From positions 231,288 to 295,287 of the forward strand of contig NZ_KB889561.1 in the NCBI RefSeq assembly GCF_000372745.1: a stretch of 64,000 bases of DNA, in the 5' to 3' direction. The first letter of the stretch is position 1. Each line of letters opens with the position of its first letter. Made by a program: the position numbers and the translations under genes. The DNA is from Embleya scabrispora DSM 41855 (lineage in GTDB: Bacteria > Actinomycetota > Actinomycetes > Streptomycetales > Streptomycetaceae). This document shows positions 55,945 through 64,000 of this stretch, one piece after another. The notes under the pieces were generated by a model that saw only the letters and a program-made list of their open reading frames with translations, had not been told where the DNA came from and made no database searches.

Positions 55945-56527
55945 GAGTGCGGATCGTGCCGCCCGTGCAGGGCAGGGTCTGGCCGGTCAGGGACGGAAGG
56001 CGAGGGTCGGCGAGGAAGGCGATCGTTTCGGCGATCTCGTGCGGTGTGGGTTCGGCGAAGCCCGCCTCGGGCGGGCCCGAGACCGCCGCCGCGTTGACCG
56101 CGACGTGTGCCGGGCCCAGTTCCCGGGCCAGCGACTTGGTGAGCGCGATCGCCGCCGCACCGACCGTCGCGTCGGCGGTGGCGCCCGCCGCCCCGGCCAG
56201 ACCACGCGCGTCGAGCACGAGCACGATCCGTCCGCCGCCCCCGGCGACCAGGTCTCGTCCCGCCGCACGGACTCGGGCGAACAGCGCGGACAGCCGTCCT
56301 TCGACATCGGCCCACCAGGTCTGTGGATCGGTGTCCAGGAACGCGGCGGCCGGGCGGGCCTCGGTCGAGCCGATCACGAAGAGATCGGGCGCCGGCCGCA
56401 GCGGGGCGTCGGCGTGCGACCGCGACGAGGTCACCCGTGTGCCGTGTGCGCGCAACACCTGTGCGGTGGCCCGGTCGACGTCGGTCGGCAGGCCCACGAG
56501 CACGGCGTGGTTGGCGGAAAGCTTCAT
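55937..56527 (-). CDS. SDR-fold protein lacking the catalytic Tyr/Lys
   Basis: A 196-residue Rossmann-fold protein, the last gene of the operon. It aligns with SDR enzymes from the central strand onward (GGRIVLVLDARGLAG, then AAIALTKSLARELGPAHVAVNAAAVSGPPEAGFAEP, then EIAETIAFLADPRLPSLTGQTLPCTGGT). The catalytic YxxxK positions are replaced by Asp and Gly (ATADATVGAAA), the serine position by Asp/Ala, and the N-terminal glycine-rich motif is weak (LVGLPTDVDRATAQVL). It is probably a non-catalytic partner of the SDR encoded just upstream, with which it overlaps by one base (TGATG at 56527). Paired SDR/SDR-like subunits occur in some dehydrogenase complexes; the role here is inferred. Confidence 0.75.
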   Translation of the reverse strand: MKLSANHAVLVGLPTDVDRATAQVLRAHGTRVTSSRSHADAPLRPAPDLFVIGSTEARPAAAFLDTDPQTWWADVEGRLSALFARVRAAGRDLVAGGGGRIVLVLDARGLAGAAGATADATVGAAAIALTKSLARELGPAHVAVNAAAVSGPPEAGFAEPTPHEIAETIAFLADPRLPSLTGQTLPCTGGTIRTRA

Positions 56528-57249
56528 CAGATCACCGTTCCCGCGTTGGGTGAGACGACCTGGCCGGTGAGCGCACCGCGGCCGGACAGCAGGAAAGCCG
56601 CGGTGAGCGCGATCTCCTCCGGACGCACCAGTGCGCCGGTGGGCAGCGTGGCCAGGTAGGCCGGGTCGCGCCAGACGGTGCCGGCGGCCAGCATCGCGGT
56701 GTCGGTGGGGCCGGGGGCCACCACGTTCACCAGCACACCGGCGGATGCCGATTCGGCCGCCAGCGACCGGGTCAGGCCGAGCAGGGCGCCTTTGGCGGTC
56801 ACGTAGTGGGCGGCGTCCTCGCCGCCGGCGATGGCCAGTTCGGAGGCCACCGCGACGATCGCGCCGCCACCGCGCGCCACCATGGCCGGCAGCGTGGCGC
56901 GGGTCAGGTGGTGCAGGCCGCCCAGGTGCACGCCCAGCATCCGCCGAAAGGCCGCGGGCGAGATCGCGTCGAGCGGGATCTCCTCGACATACCCGGCCGC
57001 GCTCACCACGCCGGTGGGCGGCCCCAGTTCACGGGTGACCCGGTCGACGAACCGGGCCACGGCGACCGGGTCGGCGACGTCGACCACCGCATCGAGATCC
57101 GCCGCGTCGCCGACCCGAAGGTCGCATCCGGCCACCAGCCAGCCCTGGCTGCGTAGTTCGCGGACGCAGGCCAGCCCGATCCCGGCCGCCGCGCCGCTGA
57201 CCACGGCCACCGGCGCCGACCCGTCGTGGTCCCTGCCCGGCGTGCTCAT
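56527..57249 (-). CDS. Short-chain dehydrogenase/reductase
   Basis: A 240-residue classical SDR with an intact active site. The nucleotide-binding loop is VVSGAAAGIGLACV, followed by VSAAGYV in place of NNAG. The catalytic Ser is in AIVAVASELAIAGG and Tyr/Lys in AHYVTAKGALLGLTRSLAAE; NVVAPGPTDTAML is the usual PG loop. Asp in VAGCDLRVGDAADLDAVVDV suggests NAD(H) preference. ATG 57249 overlaps the stop of the creatininase gene (ATGA), and its own stop overlaps the next start. It would oxidise or reduce a hydroxy/keto intermediate of the pathway. Confidence 0.88.
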   Translation of the reverse strand: MSTPGRDHDGSAPVAVVSGAAAGIGLACVRELRSQGWLVAGCDLRVGDAADLDAVVDVADPVAVARFVDRVTRELGPPTGVVSAAGYVEEIPLDAISPAAFRRMLGVHLGGLHHLTRATLPAMVARGGGAIVAVASELAIAGGEDAAHYVTAKGALLGLTRSLAAESASAGVLVNVVAPGPTDTAMLAAGTVWRDPAYLATLPTGALVRPEEIALTAAFLLSGRGALTGQVVSPNAGTVI

Positions 57250-58022
57250 CGCCCCTGCCCGGCACGCGGTCCGAACTCGGCCCGCACCACCGCGGCGAGC
57301 GCGTCCGTGGTGCTCGCGAACAGCGCCTCGCCCAGCGCCGCCGAGCTGCCGTGTGCGGTGCGCAGTACGCCGGAGGGATCGACCAGGCCCGGCCGTTCCG
57401 GCAACACCGTGTACGGGGGCGGGGTGATCTCCACGGTCAGCGGGCTGATCGCGTCCACGCGCACCCGAGCCGGGTCCAGGTGCATCATCAGCGACGTCTC
57501 TACGATGCCCGCGTGCTCGGCCTCCCAACCGGGGAAGTCGCCCGCGAAGATGCGATCCAGTGCGTCCGCGCCGATCACCTCCCACCAGTTCACCACCAAC
57601 ACCGTGGCCGCGGCGCCGCGTTCGAGTGCCAGGTCGACGCCTTCGACGGCCGGCGCGGTGTTCTCGAAGTGGCCGTTGACCAGCACGATCCGCCGGTGTC
57701 CGTGCCGGGCGTAGTTGACCAGCAGGTCGGCGAGGAGCGCGCTGTGCGTGGCGGCGGTGAGCGAGACAGTGCCGGGGAAACGTTCACCACCGCCGCTGAT
57801 CGGCCGAGATCGTGACCCGTAGGTGAATCCGGGCGCGAGCAGGCCGCCGGTGCGGGCGCACGTGGCGGCGGCGAAACGCTCGGCGATGTGCGTGTCGGTG
57901 TCCACCGGCAGATGCGGTCCGTGTTGTTCAATCGAGCCGAGCGGCAGGAACAGCACCTCGTGCGCCGCCCGCTCGGCGATCTCGGGTCCGGTCAGGTCGC
58001 GCAGCCGAGTCCGGTCGGTCAT
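57246..58022 (-). CDS. Creatininase-family amidohydrolase
   Basis: A 258-residue metal-dependent hydrolase of the creatininase fold, whose members open cyclic or linear amides (creatinine, formamidopyrimidines) or trim peptides (MftE). The family metal site is visible in LPLGSIEQHGPHLPVDTDTHIAE, then LVNGHFENT and AEHAGIVETSLMMHLDP. No other mycofactocin genes are present, so MftE is unlikely. The start (58022) and stop both overlap neighbouring genes by four bases, so translation is coupled through the operon. The pathway probably includes an amide or N-heterocycle hydrolysis step. Confidence 0.88.
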   Translation of the reverse strand: MTDRTRLRDLTGPEIAERAAHEVLFLPLGSIEQHGPHLPVDTDTHIAERFAAATCARTGGLLAPGFTYGSRSRPISGGGERFPGTVSLTAATHSALLADLLVNYARHGHRRIVLVNGHFENTAPAVEGVDLALERGAAATVLVVNWWEVIGADALDRIFAGDFPGWEAEHAGIVETSLMMHLDPARVRVDAISPLTVEITPPPYTVLPERPGLVDPSGVLRTAHGSSAALGEALFASTTDALAAVVRAEFGPRAGQGR

Positions 58023-58921
58023 GATTTCCTCCGTTGGTCGAGGGTGACGGTGTAGTCGTGCCGGGCGATCAGGTCGGCGAAGCGCCCTCGCGGTTCCCAG
58101 CCCAGTGCCTCACGGGCGGCGTCGGCGCGGACCGCGCCGGCGTGCGGGTCGCGGGCGAAGCGGTCCAGGTCGGTGTCGGCGGGCAACTCGCCCACGTCGC
58201 GGGCGTACCAGTCGAGGGTGGGTTCGGGGTGCGCGGAGTCGGCGGCGGCGAGCAGATACGGCCCGAAGGTGGGCGTGGGGGTCTCGACGGCGGCCCGGAA
58301 GGCCCGCGCGACGTCCTCGGCGGTGACGTAGTCGTACAGGGTGCGCGGGCCGCCCGCCGCCGGGTGCAGGAAGGTGTGCAGGTTCTCCGGGAAGACCACC
58401 GCGCACGGACGCAGGCACACCACGTCCGGCCCGCTCGCGTCGGCGAAGCCGCGCGCGATCACCTCGACCAGGGCCTTGCTGATGCCGTACGGGTCCACCG
58501 GCCGACTCGGGTGGGTGTCGTCGATCGGCAGACGGATCGGCGTCCATCCGGCACGCAGTTCGTGCAGCCCGGTGGCGGCGACGCTGGAGCACACCACCAC
58601 GCGGGCGACGCCCTGTTCGCGGGCGACCTGTAGTACGTTCCAGCAGCCCATGGTGTTCACCCGCACGCACGTGGTCGCGTCGTCCGCCCAGTCGTAGTCG
58701 ATCCCGGCGAGGTGGACCACCGCGTCCGCGCCCTCGAACGCCGCGGCGAGGGCGTCCGGTTCGAGGATGTCCGTGCGGCGATACGCGACATCGGGACCGC
58801 CCGCACGCGGGCCGAGGTCGGCATTGAGCACGTCGTGTGCGCCGGCGAATTCGGCCAGTACGTACCGACCGAGGCGGCCGGAGCCGCCGGTGACCACGAC
58901 CCGCTTGCGCCGGGCGCTCAT
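58019..58921 (-). CDS. NAD-dependent epimerase/dehydratase family protein
   Basis: A 300-residue extended SDR. GxxGxxG is VVVTGGSGRLGRYVLAEF, DxxD-like RRTDILEPDAL, VVHLAGIDYDWADDATTCVRVNTMGCWNVLQVA, the catalytic Ser region VVCSSVAATG and YxxxK in VDPYGISKALVE. The C-terminus (GPYLLAAADSAHPEPTLDWYARDVGELP) is shared with uronate-dehydrogenase-like and other sugar-acid oxidoreductases of this superfamily. Overlaps of four bases with both neighbours indicate operon coupling. It might oxidise a sugar-like or hydroxylated intermediate. Confidence 0.85.
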   Translation of the reverse strand: MSARRKRVVVTGGSGRLGRYVLAEFAGAHDVLNADLGPRAGGPDVAYRRTDILEPDALAAAFEGADAVVHLAGIDYDWADDATTCVRVNTMGCWNVLQVAREQGVARVVVCSSVAATGLHELRAGWTPIRLPIDDTHPSRPVDPYGISKALVEVIARGFADASGPDVVCLRPCAVVFPENLHTFLHPAAGGPRTLYDYVTAEDVARAFRAAVETPTPTFGPYLLAAADSAHPEPTLDWYARDVGELPADTDLDRFARDPHAGAVRADAAREALGWEPRGRFADLIARHDYTVTLDQRRKS

Positions 58922-60345
58922 TCGGACACCTCCGAGGTCGTGCTCGCGAGCGACTCGTCGTCGAGTCCGCGCCGGCGCACGAGCAGCAGGATCAGGCCGC
59001 CGACCATCCACACGAGCACCACCGGCAGTGCCCACACGAACGGGCTCTCCGGCAGCGGGTCCAGCGACTCGTACGCCACCAGAATCAGCGCGGCGCTGCC
59101 CAGGAACGGCACGACGGCGTGCTTGAGCACGTTGAACTCGTGCCGGGCCATGGTCCGGTACATCCGCCACACCGCGACGCTGCCCATCACGTACACCACG
59201 GCGAGGGCGAAGGTGAACATCAGCCCGGTGAACGCGTAGACGTTGTACAGGCCGACCGTTGCGATCATCGCCAGTCCGACCACGACGTTGATCACCGTCT
59301 GCGCGCCGATCGCCGCGGCCGGCGTCTGATGCCGGCTCAGCCTGGCGAGCGGCCCGGGCAGCGCGCCCGATCGGGCCATTCCGTACATGAATCGGGCCGA
59401 GGCGTTCATGCACGCGATGGCCCCGCCGATGATCGAGTTGAGCAGGGCCAGCAGGGCCAGGAACCACAGCGCGCCCCAGTACTTGTGGGCGAGCACGAAC
59501 ATCGGGATCTGCTCGGAGTCCACCAGGCCCTGGATGTCGCGAGTTCCCCAGCCGGCCAGTTGACCCCATGTGGTCAGCACGACGAACACGCCCAGGATGA
59601 CGATCGAACCGAGCACCGCCCGCGGGATGTTCCGGCGCGGGTCCGCGGTCTCCTCGCCGAGCGAGGCGGCCGCGTCCCAGCCGGTGTAGGTGTAGATGCT
59701 GAACACGAAGCCGAGGAAGAAGCCGTTGCCGGTGGGGGCGCCGCTCCCGGTGAGCCAGGACAGGCTGGTGCCGCCGTCGCCGGGTTGCAGCAGGCCCCAG
59801 ACGGAGAGCACGACCATCACCACGATCTCGAACACGCCCAGCGCCACGGTCACGCCCACGGCCAGTTCGACGCCCTTGTAGGCCAGCGCCGCGATGGCCA
59901 CCAGGAGCAGCATCATCGGCGCCCACCACGGCACGTCCCAGCCGTATTCGCTCAGCAGCACCCGGTGCAGTGTGGAGCCGAACAGGCCGCACAACATCGC
60001 GGTGGCGACCGGATAGAACAACAGGTACGCCCACGCGGCGAGGAAGCCCCAGCGGGGGCCGAGCAGTCGGCTGACGAAGCTGTGGTAGGTCCCCGCGGAG
60101 GTTATGTGCCGGGCCAGTTGGGCCAGCGAGTAGCCGAGCAGGTAGGACACCACCGCGGCGAGCAGCACCACGAGCGGGCTCGCCGTGCCGGCGGTGCCGG
60201 CCAGGAACGGCACGGTGAAGGCGACCGTGATGGCCGGGGACATCGTGGTCACCGATTGCATGACGGCGCCGGGAAGGCCGATGGCGTTCGCCTTCAGACC
60301 GGACGTGGCCGGCTGCCCCGCCGGGAGTCGTTCGTCGGTTCTCAT
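58918..60345 (-). CDS. APC family amino acid/polyamine-type permease
   Basis: A 475-residue transporter with about 12-13 predicted helices, for example AITVAFTVPFLAGTAGTASPLVVLLAAVVSYLLG and GFLAAWAYLLFYPVATAMLCGLFG. The APC consensus helix-1 region is NAIGLPGAVMQSVTTMSPA, and the conserved loop FVFSIYTYTGWDAAASLGEETADPRRNIPRAVLGS is typical of the amino acid-polyamine-organocation superfamily. ATG 60345 is preceded by GAGGAG; a 25-residue longer form from ATG 60420 would overlap the TPP-enzyme stop (TGATG) and is also possible. It probably imports the substrate of this operon, likely an amine, amino acid or related nitrogen compound. Confidence 0.9.
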   Translation of the reverse strand: MRTDERLPAGQPATSGLKANAIGLPGAVMQSVTTMSPAITVAFTVPFLAGTAGTASPLVVLLAAVVSYLLGYSLAQLARHITSAGTYHSFVSRLLGPRWGFLAAWAYLLFYPVATAMLCGLFGSTLHRVLLSEYGWDVPWWAPMMLLLVAIAALAYKGVELAVGVTVALGVFEIVVMVVLSVWGLLQPGDGGTSLSWLTGSGAPTGNGFFLGFVFSIYTYTGWDAAASLGEETADPRRNIPRAVLGSIVILGVFVVLTTWGQLAGWGTRDIQGLVDSEQIPMFVLAHKYWGALWFLALLALLNSIIGGAIACMNASARFMYGMARSGALPGPLARLSRHQTPAAAIGAQTVINVVVGLAMIATVGLYNVYAFTGLMFTFALAVVYVMGSVAVWRMYRTMARHEFNVLKHAVVPFLGSAALILVAYESLDPLPESPFVWALPVVLVWMVGGLILLLVRRRGLDDESLASTTSEVSE

Positions 60346-60419
60346 GGTGGTGCTCCTCGCGTGGTCGGGGCCTGGCCCGGGGTACGTGGGGTCGGTGCCG
60401 GTGCCGGGGTGCGTGCTCA

Positions 60420-62162
60420 TCAGCCGTTCGTCCGCAGGGCGTGGGTGGGGGCGAACATCCGCAGCAGGGCCGGGAGTACGACCACCCGGGGGCCGGGGGC
60501 GGCCAGCGCCGCGGCCACGTCGCGCTCCAGGCGGTCGGGGCTGCTGAGGGTGGCCGGGACGCCGAAGGCTTCGGCGAGCCGGACGAAGTCGGGGCGGGCC
60601 AGTTCGGTCCCGGTCGCCGCGCCGAAGGTGTCCGTCATGTACTCGCGCAGGATTCCGTAGCCGCCGTCGTCGACGATCAGCCACGTCACGTCCAGGTTTT
60701 CCTGGCGGGCGGTGGCCAGTTCCGCGATCGAGTACATCGCGCCGCCGTCACCGGAGACCGCGAGCACCGGACGCGTCGGATCGGCGGCGGCGGCACCGAG
60801 TGCCGCGGGGTAGGCGTAGCCGAGGCCGCCCGCGCCCTGGGCGGAGTGCATCGCGCCGGGGCGCCGGGCGTCCCAGGCCGACCATGCCCAGTAGCCCAGT
60901 ATGGTCATGTCGAAGAACGCCGGAGCCTCGTCGGGCAGCGCGGCTCGCAGCGCGGCCAGTACCCGCTGTTCCAGGCCCAGGCCCTGCTCCGCGATCCGCG
61001 CGCCGACCCGCTCGCGCAGGGTGCGGGCGACCTCCGCGCCTCGGCCGGGCGATCGAGGCGAGACCGAGTCGCCGAGCACCGCCAGTGCGCCCCGGGCGTC
61101 GGCATGGATGCCGAAGGCGGGATGGCCGGCCTCCAACTTGCCCGCGTCCGCCTCGATCTGGATGATCCGTCCGCGCGGGGCGAGCGTGTGGTAGTTGCTG
61201 GACAGTTCGCCCAGTCCGGAGCCGACCACGAGCAACACGTCGGCGTCGTCCAGGAGTTCGGTGGTGTGCCGATCCTCCAACCAGGACTGGAGGGAAAGCG
61301 GGTGATCCCACGGAAAGGCACCCTTGGCACCGAACGTGCAGGCCACCGGCGCGTCCAGGAGTTCGGCCAGGCGCAGCAGTTCCGCACTCGCGCCGGCCCG
61401 GATCACACCGCCGCCGGCCAGGATCACCGGTCGCTCGGCGGCGACCAGCAGTGCCGCCGCCTCGGCGAGCAGTTCGGGTCGGGCCGAGGGCACCCGCGGG
61501 CGCACCCGCAACCCGGTCACCCGGGGCACTTCGGTCGCGGCGAGCAGCACGTCCTGCGGGATCTCCACCCACACCGGGCCGTACGGCGGGGTCAGCGCCG
61601 ACTCCCAGGCCGCGGCCAGTGCCGAGGGGATCTGTGAGGCCGCGCCCACCAGATGCACGGACTTGACCACGTCGCGGAAACTCGCCTGCTGATCGACGAG
61701 TTCGTGCAGGTAGCCGCGGCGCCTTCGGCCCAGGCCGGCCGAGGGGATCTGGCTGGAGACGGCCAGCACCGGTACCGATGCGGCGGCCGATTCCTGGAGG
61801 GCGGGCAGTGCGGTCAGCGCGCCGGGGCCGGTGGACAGCAGCAGCGGGGCCACCGTGCCGGCGGCGCGTGCGTATCCGTCCGCGGCGAAGCCCGCGTTGT
61901 TCTCCACGCGTAGTCCGACATAGGCCAGTGCCGAGCGGCGCAGCGCGTCGAACAGGCCGAGCGCGTGCTGGCCGGGCACTCCGAAGACGCGGTCGGCGCC
62001 CAGGTTGACCAACGATTCGACGACCAGGTCGCCGCCGTTGCGCGGCGCGGCCGGCGTGAGGTCGCGGTCGGCGGCGGGCGTGGGGTCGCGGCGGGTGGTC
62101 GGGCCCGCGTGGCGCGGGATGCGGGAGGGGTCGACGGGGCCGCGGGCGGCGGTGGAACTCAT
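60420..62162 (-). CDS. Thiamine-pyrophosphate-dependent enzyme, acetolactate-synthase-like
   Basis: A 580-residue TPP enzyme of the acetolactate synthase/decarboxylase group and first gene of the operon. The N-terminal PYR domain has the cofactor-activating Glu in GLRVENNAGFAADGYARAAG. The middle FAD/DHS-type domain follows, and the PP domain has AVSGDGGAMYSIAELATARQENLDVTWLIVDDGGYG. The usual Asn of GDG-N is replaced by Asp (VDDGGYG), still compatible with magnesium binding. A 45-residue disordered N-terminus is unusual. Candidate reactions are decarboxylation of a 2-keto acid (as in 5-guanidino-2-oxopentanoate decarboxylase) or carboligation (as in glyoxylate carboligase). True anabolic acetolactate synthase is unlikely in this context. 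Confidence 0.85.
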   Translation of the reverse strand: MSSTAARGPVDPSRIPRHAGPTTRRDPTPAADRDLTPAAPRNGGDLVVESLVNLGADRVFGVPGQHALGLFDALRRSALAYVGLRVENNAGFAADGYARAAGTVAPLLLSTGPGALTALPALQESAAASVPVLAVSSQIPSAGLGRRRRGYLHELVDQQASFRDVVKSVHLVGAASQIPSALAAAWESALTPPYGPVWVEIPQDVLLAATEVPRVTGLRVRPRVPSARPELLAEAAALLVAAERPVILAGGGVIRAGASAELLRLAELLDAPVACTFGAKGAFPWDHPLSLQSWLEDRHTTELLDDADVLLVVGSGLGELSSNYHTLAPRGRIIQIEADAGKLEAGHPAFGIHADARGALAVLGDSVSPRSPGRGAEVARTLRERVGARIAEQGLGLEQRVLAALRAALPDEAPAFFDMTILGYWAWSAWDARRPGAMHSAQGAGGLGYAYPAALGAAAADPTRPVLAVSGDGGAMYSIAELATARQENLDVTWLIVDDGGYGILREYMTDTFGAATGTELARPDFVRLAEAFGVPATLSSPDRLERDVAAALAAPGPRVVVLPALLRMFAPTHALRTNG

Positions 62163-62374
62163 GGCGGAGGACCTCGCGAGGACGGCAGGAATCGCCTGCG
62201 GGACGGGAAGGGGCGAAGGGTGGGGGCAGTGTGGGTACTGCCCGGGGCCGGCCGAAGCGGCGGGGCGGGCGATGGTCGTCGGGCCGGGGTCGGCGCGGGG
62301 ACCGTTCGCCGTGTGGGTATGAACCTACGTCCGGGACAGGACACCGGTGAAGTGGTTCTTTTGTCCATTATCAT

Positions 62375-62393
62375 GATTCAAAATAGATGAATC
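62375..62393. promoter_or_regulatory. AT-rich inverted repeat, candidate PucR operator
   Basis: GATTCA (62375-62380) and TGAATC (62388-62393) flank AAATAGA. It lies in the divergent region between the catabolic operon and the PucR gene, 23 bases before that start codon, inside the only AT-rich patch (62360-62393). Confidence 0.5.
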
Positions 62394-62415
62394 GTCCCGA
62401 CCAGGAGGTGTTGCC

Positions 62416-64000
62416 ATGCCGTCGGTCGGCTCCTCCTCCGCCCGTCCGGCCGATCGTGCCCAGGACGGGCCCGGGCTCGACGCCCCCGACGTCCCCGACC
62501 CGGCAACCGGTCCCGACGTGGCAACCGGTCCCGACGTGCCGAGCGTCCCGCTGAGCGTGCTGCTCGCCGATCCGGCGCTGGGACTGCGCCAGATCGCCGG
62601 CCCGCGCGAGGACCGACCCGTCTCCACGACCGGCGTGACCGAGTTGGAGGATCCGACTCCGTATCTGATCGGCGGCGAACTCCTGCTCACCGCCGGGGTG
62701 CCGCTGCCCAAGACCGCCGAGGGCATCGACGCGTACGCGGGACGGATCGCCCGCGCGGGGGCCAGCGCGCTGGGCTTCGGTCTGGTGCCGGTGTACGACG
62801 AGGTGCCCGCCGCGCTGGTCGAGGCGTGCGACCGGCACGGGCTGCCGCTGCTGCGGGTGCCCGACGGGACGCCGTTCGTGGCGGTCAGTCGGGCGGCGCA
62901 CTCCGCGATGACCGAGTCGCGGTATCGGGATTTGCGGCGAATCAGCCGGGCCCAGGGCGCACTGGTCACCGCGGCGGTGCGCACCGACGCGCTGCGGTCG
63001 GTGCTCAATCGGCTCGCGGTGCAGTTGGACGCGTGGACCGTGCTGCTGGATCCGGCCGGCAACGAACTGGTGGCCGCTGGGGCGCGCCCGGATCCGGCGG
63101 CCCCGGAGCGGTTGCGCGCGCTGATGGTGCGGACGATCGCGCAGTCGCGCGCCGCCGGGTCCGGTCGGGGGCGGGTCGCGCCCACCACGGCCGCCGACCA
63201 CCACGAGGGGCTGCATCTGACGGTGCACGCGCTGCCCGGTGGCGAGGGCGGCGCGACACCGCCGGCGGCGATCGGGGTCGTGGCGACCGGCGCGCCGACC
63301 GCGGTCCAACACTCGGTGACCGCGGTGGCGGCGGTGTTGTTGTCGCTGTTGACCAGTCCGCGGCACGCGCTCGGCGGCGACAGCGACAGTTCGGCCGCAC
63401 TGGTGCGGTTGATGCTCGGCGGGTCGCCGCAGGAGGTGGCGACGCTGCTGCTGCCGGCCGCGCCGGGCGCGTGCTGGGTGGTGGTGCGCGGCCGGCTGGG
63501 CCGGCAGCGGTCGGGCCGGGCGGCGGGATGGGGATCGGGCTCCGGCGAGGATCCGGTGCAACTGGCCGCGTTGGGCACCGCGTTGGCCACGCCGTATCTG
63601 GATCTGCGCGGGCGCGATGTGTACGCGCTGGTGCCCACGACGCCCGGTGCGCCGACGCCGGATCCCGCGGCGGCGCACCGGCTCGGTTGGACGCTCGGCT
63701 TCAGTGCCCCGTCCGCGACGGCGGACCTCGCGGTGGCCGCCAATCAGGCCGAGCGGGCGTTGCGGCACGCGCTCGCGGCGGGCGTGCCCACCGGGCGGCA
63801 CCGCGAGCAGGACCTGAGCGTGCACTCGCTGGTGCCCGCGGCGGACGCCGCCGCGCTGGCCCGTGCCCGGTTCGCGGCACTGGTGGACGCGCCCTCGCCC
63901 GGATACCACGTGCTGCTGGAGACCCTGCGTTCCTGGCTCGCCCACCACGGCAGTTGGGATCGCACCGCGGCCGCACTCGACCTGCACCGCAACACCGTCC
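62416..64000 (+). CDS. PucR family transcriptional regulator, truncated by the window edge
   Basis: At least 528 residues of a PucR-type regulator; the stop lies beyond 64000. ATG 62416 has AGGAGGTG upstream. The PucR N-terminal ligand-sensing domain begins around residue 45 (VPSVPLSVLLADPALGLRQIAGP) and continues with GVTELEDPTPYLIGGELLLTAGVPLPK and ALGFGLVPVYDEVPAALVEACDRHGLPLLRVP. The final visible residues begin the PucR helix-turn-helix (HGSWDRTAAALDLHRNTV). It is divergent from the six-gene operon and very likely controls it, sensing its nitrogenous substrate or a product. Confidence 0.92.
   Translation, partial: MPSVGSSSARPADRAQDGPGLDAPDVPDPATGPDVATGPDVPSVPLSVLLADPALGLRQIAGPREDRPVSTTGVTELEDPTPYLIGGELLLTAGVPLPKTAEGIDAYAGRIARAGASALGFGLVPVYDEVPAALVEACDRHGLPLLRVPDGTPFVAVSRAAHSAMTESRYRDLRRISRAQGALVTAAVRTDALRSVLNRLAVQLDAWTVLLDPAGNELVAAGARPDPAAPERLRALMVRTIAQSRAAGSGRGRVAPTTAADHHEGLHLTVHALPGGEGGATPPAAIGVVATGAPTAVQHSVTAVAAVLLSLLTSPRHALGGDSDSSAALVRLMLGGSPQEVATLLLPAAPGACWVVVRGRLGRQRSGRAAGWGSGSGEDPVQLAALGTALATPYLDLRGRDVYALVPTTPGAPTPDPAAAHRLGWTLGFSAPSATADLAVAANQAERALRHALAAGVPTGRHREQDLSVHSLVPAADAAALARARFAALVDAPSPGYHVLLETLRSWLAHHGSWDRTAAALDLHRNTV

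Noticed and set aside
57246-58022. Mycofactocin peptidase MftE for the creatininase-family protein
   Set aside because: No MftA, MftB, MftC or other mycofactocin genes are nearby and the operon context is catabolic.

Overview
This is a very GC-rich (roughly 70% or more) actinobacterial chromosome segment. Several features point to the Streptomycetaceae (Streptomyces, Kitasatospora or Embleya type). They are a chaplin-like aerial-hypha protein, a DUF574-type methyltransferase, many TetR regulators, several secreted peptidases, and rare TTA (bldA) codons in secreted or specialised-metabolism genes. The genus cannot be fixed from the sequence alone. The content looks like chromosome-arm accessory DNA: short transcription units, many regulators, and several decaying genes.

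Layout. Bases 1-5577 (minus strand) hold the 5' part of a giant fused acyl-CoA carboxylase and a short-chain dehydrogenase. Bases 6196-8803 (plus) are an intact acyl carrier protein, a wrecked ketosynthase and a 478-residue protein I cannot assign. Bases 9275-15939 carry a chaplin-like protein, a small membrane protein, three TetR regulators with palindromic candidate operators, a GDSL esterase and a secreted serine protease. Bases 16426-22212 carry a secreted amidase, a double hot-dog (MaoC-type) protein, a dialkylglycine-decarboxylase-like PLP enzyme with a divergent LysR gene, and a HAD phosphatase.

Bases 22556-28610 are a six-gene plus-strand unit matching the uncharacterised Salmonella STM4015-STM4011 gene set: a leucine-rich-repeat protein, an ATP-grasp protein, a sulfatase/alkaline-phosphatase-superfamily protein and two radical SAM enzymes. 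It is preceded by a shrunken second copy of the leucine-rich-repeat protein that keeps only the two ends. Most junctions overlap, so the genes are probably translationally coupled. This is one of the two best candidates for an undescribed system.

Bases 28636-43335 hold a helical-repeat protein, a frameshifted ORF, tandem secreted M28 and M1 peptidases, an archaeal/eukaryal-type prolyl-tRNA synthetase, a PucR regulator, a lipoprotein, two SAM methyltransferases, a TetR gene and an immune-inhibitor-A-type M6 metalloprotease. Bases 43336-53130 hold a small ORF, a GT-C membrane glycosyltransferase, katG with a divergent Fur-family gene, a flavin/PNPOx-fold protein, a short UvrA-like ABC protein and a DUF6314 protein.

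Bases 53193-55587 (minus) are a broken lasso-peptide cluster. The 42-residue precursor carries a class III (BI-32169-like) core and is followed by an intact lasso cyclase. The cluster then stops in a deletion scar that joins the first 30 codons of the RRE/B1 gene to the last codons of what looks like an ABC-2 permease. The leader peptidase and exporter are missing here.

Bases 55937-62162 (minus) are six tightly overlapping genes: a TPP enzyme, an APC permease, an NAD-dependent epimerase/dehydratase, a creatininase-family hydrolase, an SDR and a non-catalytic SDR homologue. They are divergent from a PucR regulator cut by the right edge. This looks like a complete catabolic operon for an unknown nitrogenous substrate.
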